Assembly: GCF_000156395.1 (NCBI RefSeq)
Contig: NZ_GG703818.1
Coordinates: 485,844-549,843 of the forward strand
Reading direction: 5' to 3'
From: Providencia rustigianii DSM 4541
GTDB lineage: Bacteria; Pseudomonadota; Gammaproteobacteria; Enterobacterales; Enterobacteriaceae
Length of the DNA: 64,000 bases
Below are positions 59,998-64,000 of this stretch, one piece after another. Position 1 is the stretch's first letter. Every line of letters starts with the position of its first letter. Both the position numbers and the translations under genes were made by a program. Below the pieces are notes generated by a model. The model ran no database searches and had not been told where the DNA came from. It worked only from the letters and a program-made list of their open reading frames with translations.

Positions 59998-60855
59998 TCA
60001 ATAGTCCCCAAAATATTCAGCGACTTTTTCCTCATTTACCTTCAAATTTCCTTTCCAACCCGCCCAAGGCATTTCCATATCAGAACGCCCTTTTGTATTG
60101 CTAAGTTGGTTTTCTACACTGGTAATATCGCCAAAATCAGTCCAGCTATCGAGGGATAATGGAATGAAAGCATTCGGAATAACGCCAATTAATGCCAGTG
60201 AATGCAATATGCCTCGTAGGGTATATTTATCCCCTTTGACCAATTTCGCTTGAGATAAGCGCTTCTCAAATTTTCCCGGCGTTTCATCTTCAGGCGCATT
60301 GCGTAATAAATCCAACAGTTGGTTAAAAATTTTTTTGTCTTCATCTGTGGGCACAACCGCTTCAACGGTCAGTAAATGTCGGAGATTCAAATAAGCGTAA
60401 GTGGCATTTCCAGTATAGGAATTTCCGTAATATAAACAGTATTGGAAATAGCTGTCATTGATATGAATACGCTTATTATAGTCACTACAAACCCAACAAC
60501 AGGCATATTGGGGTTTTTCTATATAGGCATGGGCGGGTAACGTATGCAGTTTATGGTAAGCCCCTAATACAGAGCGCCCACGCAGATAACTACCACCCAC
60601 TCCCGCAACAAAAGCATCCAAACAACGTTGACGTGTTAATGCCGTTTCCTGTTTTAAACTGTGCAGCTTATTAATAATATCTTGGTGATCAGCAAAAGAT
60701 TCAATGATATTGGCTTGCCAGTGAACCTCGTCTAATACGTCGCGTTCTTTATCAGATAAAGAGTCCAACGGATAAACTGAAACCGCCCGCTCCCCATCAT
60801 ATTGGCTATTTTCGTATTTATACAATTTCCGCAATACCCGCATGACTGATTGCAC
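59998..60855 (-). CDS. Unrecognised protein divergent from the T6SS effector
   Basis: 285 residues; I do not recognise the family. No signal peptide or membrane helix. The N-terminal 110 residues are charged and helical (RVLRKLYKYENSQYDGER, HWQANIIESFADHQDIINKLHSLK), the centre has a Cys cluster (ACCWVCSDYNKRIH, YFQYCLYYGNSY) that could bind metal, and the end is rich in Trp, Gly and Asp (MPWAGWKGNLKVNEEKVAEYF). Start is GTG 60855 with AAGGA 7 bases before it; ATG 60843 is an alternative. Divergent from a type VI effector gene with 275 bases between; a role in that system is possible but not shown. Own terminator downstream. Confidence 0.7.
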   Translation of the reverse strand: MQSVMRVLRKLYKYENSQYDGERAVSVYPLDSLSDKERDVLDEVHWQANIIESFADHQDIINKLHSLKQETALTRQRCLDAFVAGVGGSYLRGRSVLGAYHKLHTLPAHAYIEKPQYACCWVCSDYNKRIHINDSYFQYCLYYGNSYTGNATYAYLNLRHLLTVEAVVPTDEDKKIFNQLLDLLRNAPEDETPGKFEKRLSQAKLVKGDKYTLRGILHSLALIGVIPNAFIPLSLDSWTDFGDITSVENQLSNTKGRSDMEMPWAGWKGNLKVNEEKVAEYFGDY

Positions 60856-61130
60856 AGAGCGTCCTTTTATTGAGTTAAGCGCAGTGAATCACTATGACAT
60901 ATAAAGAATAAAACAGAAATAACAGCGACTATAGTTGGTTAATCTTGGAAGGAGTTTTGATATTTAAGTTCTCAGGAACTCGCATTATGAAATAAAAAAT
61001 CTGGGAATCTCCCTTCAATATATTTTTTATTAAAGAAAAGCATGCGACAGCTATCAATAAATGCTAACTTAACTAAAATTTATCAATTTAATGTTATTTG
61101 ACTGTTTATATTTCAAGGAGAAGAAATTGT
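60856..61130. other. Divergent promoter region before the T6SS effector
   Basis: 275 bases between the unrecognised minus-strand gene and the effector. AT-rich near 61010-61090, where the effector promoter should be. No repeat or hairpin worth naming. Confidence 0.5.
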
Positions 61131-63758
61131 ATGGCTCAGCCTGCTAAGCCCGAAGGATGTAGTTTTTGTCAACGTCGTGGGTTGCCTATCTTACCTGTTC
61201 GCCCGGCCATTATGTCACAACACGACGTATTGCCTATTATGCCTGATTCGATTCAAGTACCCATTCCTGCTCAAGGTGAAACGGCCTACACATTGCGGCT
61301 CATGCGTTCTGGGTATCTTAATATTTGGGATGAACACGCACATGGATGGATTAATTATTTTGTCACTGCTGGAGGCTTTTACTATCCCTTGCCAGAAAGT
61401 GGTGATGTACCTGATGACATTGCCACCGGGACAATCAAACCGTGCATTGACCAGCCCGAAGAATTAGCCAAAGCGTCGTTGATTACCTTGCCGGTGATGC
61501 CTCAAGGCATGAAAAATGGTCTTTTTTGGTTTGCTTGGTCGGAAGTGAAATGGACCGATAATATTCGTAAACAGTTTGAACAACAAAGTCACCGTGAACA
61601 GTACATGCAGCCGTTTGATATGGATACGTGGCTCAATAGTCAGTCGGCTGCACAGGCATTACCGTTATCACATTTGGAACAAACCGTTGCAGATTATTCT
61701 CAGCACGTCCGACAAAGCCAAATGTGGAAATGGTCACTGTTAATATCCCAGCTTGACCTCCTTGAAGGACTCAAAACCTTAGTTTACCCCATCACCTCGC
61801 AATTTAGACCTATCGCTACAGGTCAACAAGTGGAGGCGACAGCGAGTCAGGAGCTGCATCCCAATGGGGCTCTCCTTGTCTTACAAGACCCGACTGGGAT
61901 CTTGAATGATTTACCTACATTAATTGAATATGAGCTAGATAAGCATGTTTATCAGCGCCCTGATATTAAGCGGCAAGTCATGCTACTTGGTGCGATTTCA
62001 GGTGTCAAAAACAGCATCAGAGACCAATTTCAAGAAAATTACATCACCTCCATATTAGATGAGGCAGCTCTGATTAAGAGTATCGAACGAGATCCCTATG
62101 GGTATGGGCGTCGTATCGTAGAGTTGGAGGAAGATGAATTAGACAGTGTATTTATTCAGAATCGCCGAAATATGATCATGGCGAAAACGCAGGCAAATTG
62201 GGCTGAATATGAGCAGTACTATAATACTGAGGTCTATGATGCATTCAATCTTCGTTTTCAGAGCATTTTAGAAGAATACAATACCCGTGTTGTCAGCCCA
62301 CGAATACAATTGTATTTAGATTGGTTTCAGTCACCAACATTAATGCATTATTTTCAGCAACATTTTGATACGCGGGATTTGCTCAGTGGGATTGCCTATA
62401 CCGCCACCGTTAGCTATTGCATTATCAAAATGTCGGACAAAAAAGGCAGTTTAGACTATTTCTCAAGCTCACTGTTAAAAAGCTTGTCTGACCCGACTAA
62501 TATTTTAGGTCGGGCATTAGTCTTCAATCAAGCGTCATTAATTAAGAAGATGGAGGAGGCGACAAATTCATCATTAGAGATGATATCGCTCAATTGGGCT
62601 GGATTAGCGGATGCGTTTGCCAAATTAATTGAACCACACCAAATAACTTCTCAAGGTATCATGGCGGTTTACCTCGGTAACCTTGCCACTGCGATAATGC
62701 AAAGTGTTGACAAAGCCATGAGTTCAGAAAAAGTGTATGGCTTTGCTGTCGCCTTAGGGGCATTCAGTAATAAAGCCATTATCCCTGTGCGTAAAGAAGG
62801 CATCTATCGCCACTTTGTTAAAGATGTCGTGAATACATTGGTTCGTCTTAGTGATAATAACCATGAATTAAATGAGAATGAAATTAGAAAGCATGTATAC
62901 AAGAAACTTGAACGATTGAAGGTCGCTGGATTACCGATGGAGCAGAATCGAATATTAAAATATTGGATTGACATTGATATCAGTGAATTAGATAGAATTA
63001 AACTTCTCGCTCCTAAAGATCAAGAAAAAGCCCTCAGTCAGTTGTTGCAGTTACACTCAGAAACGGAGTCTGCCAGCATTGCGCGGATGCGCGCCAGCAT
63101 GACATCCGGAAAGGGAAAATCTGGGATGGTCATCGGTGCGGGGATAGTATCGGGTATTCTTCAAAGCATTGCCTTGTTCCATTCGGCAGATTTGGAGAAT
63201 AAAAAGACATTGCCGGAAGAAGTTGTGGAAGCTCATAGCCGATTCTATGCTGGGGTTGCAGGGATCGTTAGTACATCGTTTGGGTTAGTTGAAGAAGGCA
63301 TGAAGCGTTTTGCAACGTTTGAAAATCTTGCGGAAAAAGTGCTGTTTAGAAACTCCACGGCGTACAAAAATCTGTTTATCGGCATAGGCAAAGGAGCTGG
63401 TGTTGTTGCTGGAGTCATCTCTGTTGCATTTGATATTTATCATGCAGATGAAGAATGGGGTAAAAATAATAAAGGATTAGCAATTGCTTATGGTCTGTCT
63501 GCTGCATCTGGAACATGGTTGATTATAATTATTTTTTCTAAGTTTTTTGCTGCATTTGCGGTATTAACCTTGTTAGCTGTGCTCATCATGATTGGGGCGG
63601 CAATTTACATTGCCATCGAAGGACAAAATAAGATCCAAAAATGGTTAGAGCAATGCCTGTGGCGGAAAGTGCCCGCGCATATCCCACAAAGTGAATGGCC
63701 AGAGATTTACCCGACCATGTCAATGGAAATGGATGCCTTTGAACGCGCAATAGGATAA
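61131..63758 (+). CDS. VasX-like type VI secretion effector (pore-forming)
   Basis: 875 residues. The N-terminus has the VasX/BTH_I2691-type motif: C6-lacking lead then GCSFCQRRGLPILPVRPAI, followed by LRLMRSGYLNIWDE and GGFYYPLPESGD. The middle 500 residues are soluble and helical. The C-terminus has hydrophobic segments near 665-685 (GMVIGAGIVSGILQSIALF), 747-767 (GIGKGAGVVAGVISVAF) and 784-830 (a long hairpin with WLIIIIFSKFFAAFAVLTLL), consistent with a colicin-like pore former. No signal peptide. ATG 61131 with AAGGAG (61115-61120) is chosen over TTG 61098. No other T6SS gene in the window, so an orphan effector module. The next gene is a membrane protein, the expected immunity position. 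Confidence 0.85.
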   Translation: MAQPAKPEGCSFCQRRGLPILPVRPAIMSQHDVLPIMPDSIQVPIPAQGETAYTLRLMRSGYLNIWDEHAHGWINYFVTAGGFYYPLPESGDVPDDIATGTIKPCIDQPEELAKASLITLPVMPQGMKNGLFWFAWSEVKWTDNIRKQFEQQSHREQYMQPFDMDTWLNSQSAAQALPLSHLEQTVADYSQHVRQSQMWKWSLLISQLDLLEGLKTLVYPITSQFRPIATGQQVEATASQELHPNGALLVLQDPTGILNDLPTLIEYELDKHVYQRPDIKRQVMLLGAISGVKNSIRDQFQENYITSILDEAALIKSIERDPYGYGRRIVELEEDELDSVFIQNRRNMIMAKTQANWAEYEQYYNTEVYDAFNLRFQSILEEYNTRVVSPRIQLYLDWFQSPTLMHYFQQHFDTRDLLSGIAYTATVSYCIIKMSDKKGSLDYFSSSLLKSLSDPTNILGRALVFNQASLIKKMEEATNSSLEMISLNWAGLADAFAKLIEPHQITSQGIMAVYLGNLATAIMQSVDKAMSSEKVYGFAVALGAFSNKAIIPVRKEGIYRHFVKDVVNTLVRLSDNNHELNENEIRKHVYKKLERLKVAGLPMEQNRILKYWIDIDISELDRIKLLAPKDQEKALSQLLQLHSETESASIARMRASMTSGKGKSGMVIGAGIVSGILQSIALFHSADLENKKTLPEEVVEAHSRFYAGVAGIVSTSFGLVEEGMKRFATFENLAEKVLFRNSTAYKNLFIGIGKGAGVVAGVISVAFDIYHADEEWGKNNKGLAIAYGLSAASGTWLIIIIFSKFFAAFAVLTLLAVLIMIGAAIYIAIEGQNKIQKWLEQCLWRKVPAHIPQSEWPEIYPTMSMEMDAFERAIG

Positions 63759-63764
63759 CACTTT

Positions 63765-64000
63765 ATGGATATTTACGGATTATTCCCCCATTTTAAACTC
63801 AATCGCCCATTGAATGAGCGTGAACGCGCCACACAATTAGACCAAAAAGTACGGCTGGATTTTGAGACTGACCAATTAATGCCTGACTTAAAAGTGATTG
63901 AAATAAACTCACACTATTTAGAAACGGTGGATAAATACTATTCGTCAAAAGGTTACTTAAGTTTTATTGCTTCGGTGATAGGATTTATGATGCTAGGTGC
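63765..64000 (+). CDS. Start of a probable membrane immunity protein
   Basis: Partial; about 78 codons before the window ends. ATG 63765, 6 bases after the effector stop, with AGGA 9 bases before it. It begins MDIYGLFPHFKLNRPLNERE, soluble and charged for about 60 residues, then a hydrophobic segment (YLSFIASVIGFMMLG) starts. I do not recognise the family. Position directly after a membrane-targeting T6SS effector and a membrane helix are what an immunity protein to a pore former (like TsiV2 for VasX) would show. Function inferred only. Confidence 0.65.
   Translation, partial: MDIYGLFPHFKLNRPLNERERATQLDQKVRLDFETDQLMPDLKVIEINSHYLETVDKYYSSKGYLSFIASVIGFMMLG

Overview
The window looks like chromosomal DNA of a Morganellaceae enterobacterium, most likely Providencia or a close relative. 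This rests on the moderately low GC, Enterobacterales gene order around tolC, glnE and rpoD, Proteus/Providencia-like MR/P-type fimbrial genes, and proteins close to but distinct from the E. coli versions. No database search was run, so species is inference.

Layout. 1-6.5 kb: the start of nudF (minus), then tolC, ygiB and ygiC; ygiD; ribB with its FMN riboswitch; ubiK. 6.5-7.3 kb: an inserted hicAB-type toxin-antitoxin pair with palindromic repeats before its start. 7.3-12.7 kb: the ygiF-glnE-hldE operon. 13-17.8 kb: ygiM, cca, folB, plsY and the aerotaxis receptor aer. 17.8-23.3 kb: tsaD divergent from the macromolecular synthesis operon rpsU-dnaG-rpoD. 23.3-28.8 kb: an accessory stretch with two drug-type MFS exporters, an NTF2-like protein, a LysR regulator and an Abi/HEPN defence-like gene.

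28.9-43.7 kb is one long minus-strand hydrogenase-2 block: hybO-A-B-C-D-E-hypA, an internal terminator, hypB-C-D-E, then a five-gene dipeptide/nickel-type ABC importer that continues the operon with a 45-base gap and then overlapping genes. hypF lies just upstream. A perfect FNR half-site pair, correctly spaced from a -10-like hexamer, sits in front of hybO. Together these genes could import nickel, buffer it on a very histidine-rich HypB, build the NiFe(CN)2CO site and place a periplasmic uptake hydrogenase in the membrane under anaerobiosis. The nickel role of the importer is inferred from position.

46.7-53.2 kb: a chaperone-usher fimbrial operon (major pilin, usher, chaperone, three minor pilins, tip adhesin) with a 16-bp perfect hairpin after the pilin gene. 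53.9 kb: tRNA-Ile(CAT). 54.4-59.7 kb: a diaminopentanoate-dehydrogenase-like oxidoreductase, a GNAT acetyltransferase, fadH with a FadR-type operator, and sstT. 60-64 kb: an unrecognised gene divergent from a VasX-like type VI secretion effector, followed by the start of a probable membrane immunity gene that runs off the window.

The most interesting parts are the hydrogenase/importer super-operon with its internal terminator, the effector locus at the right end, and the HEPN-type Abi gene.
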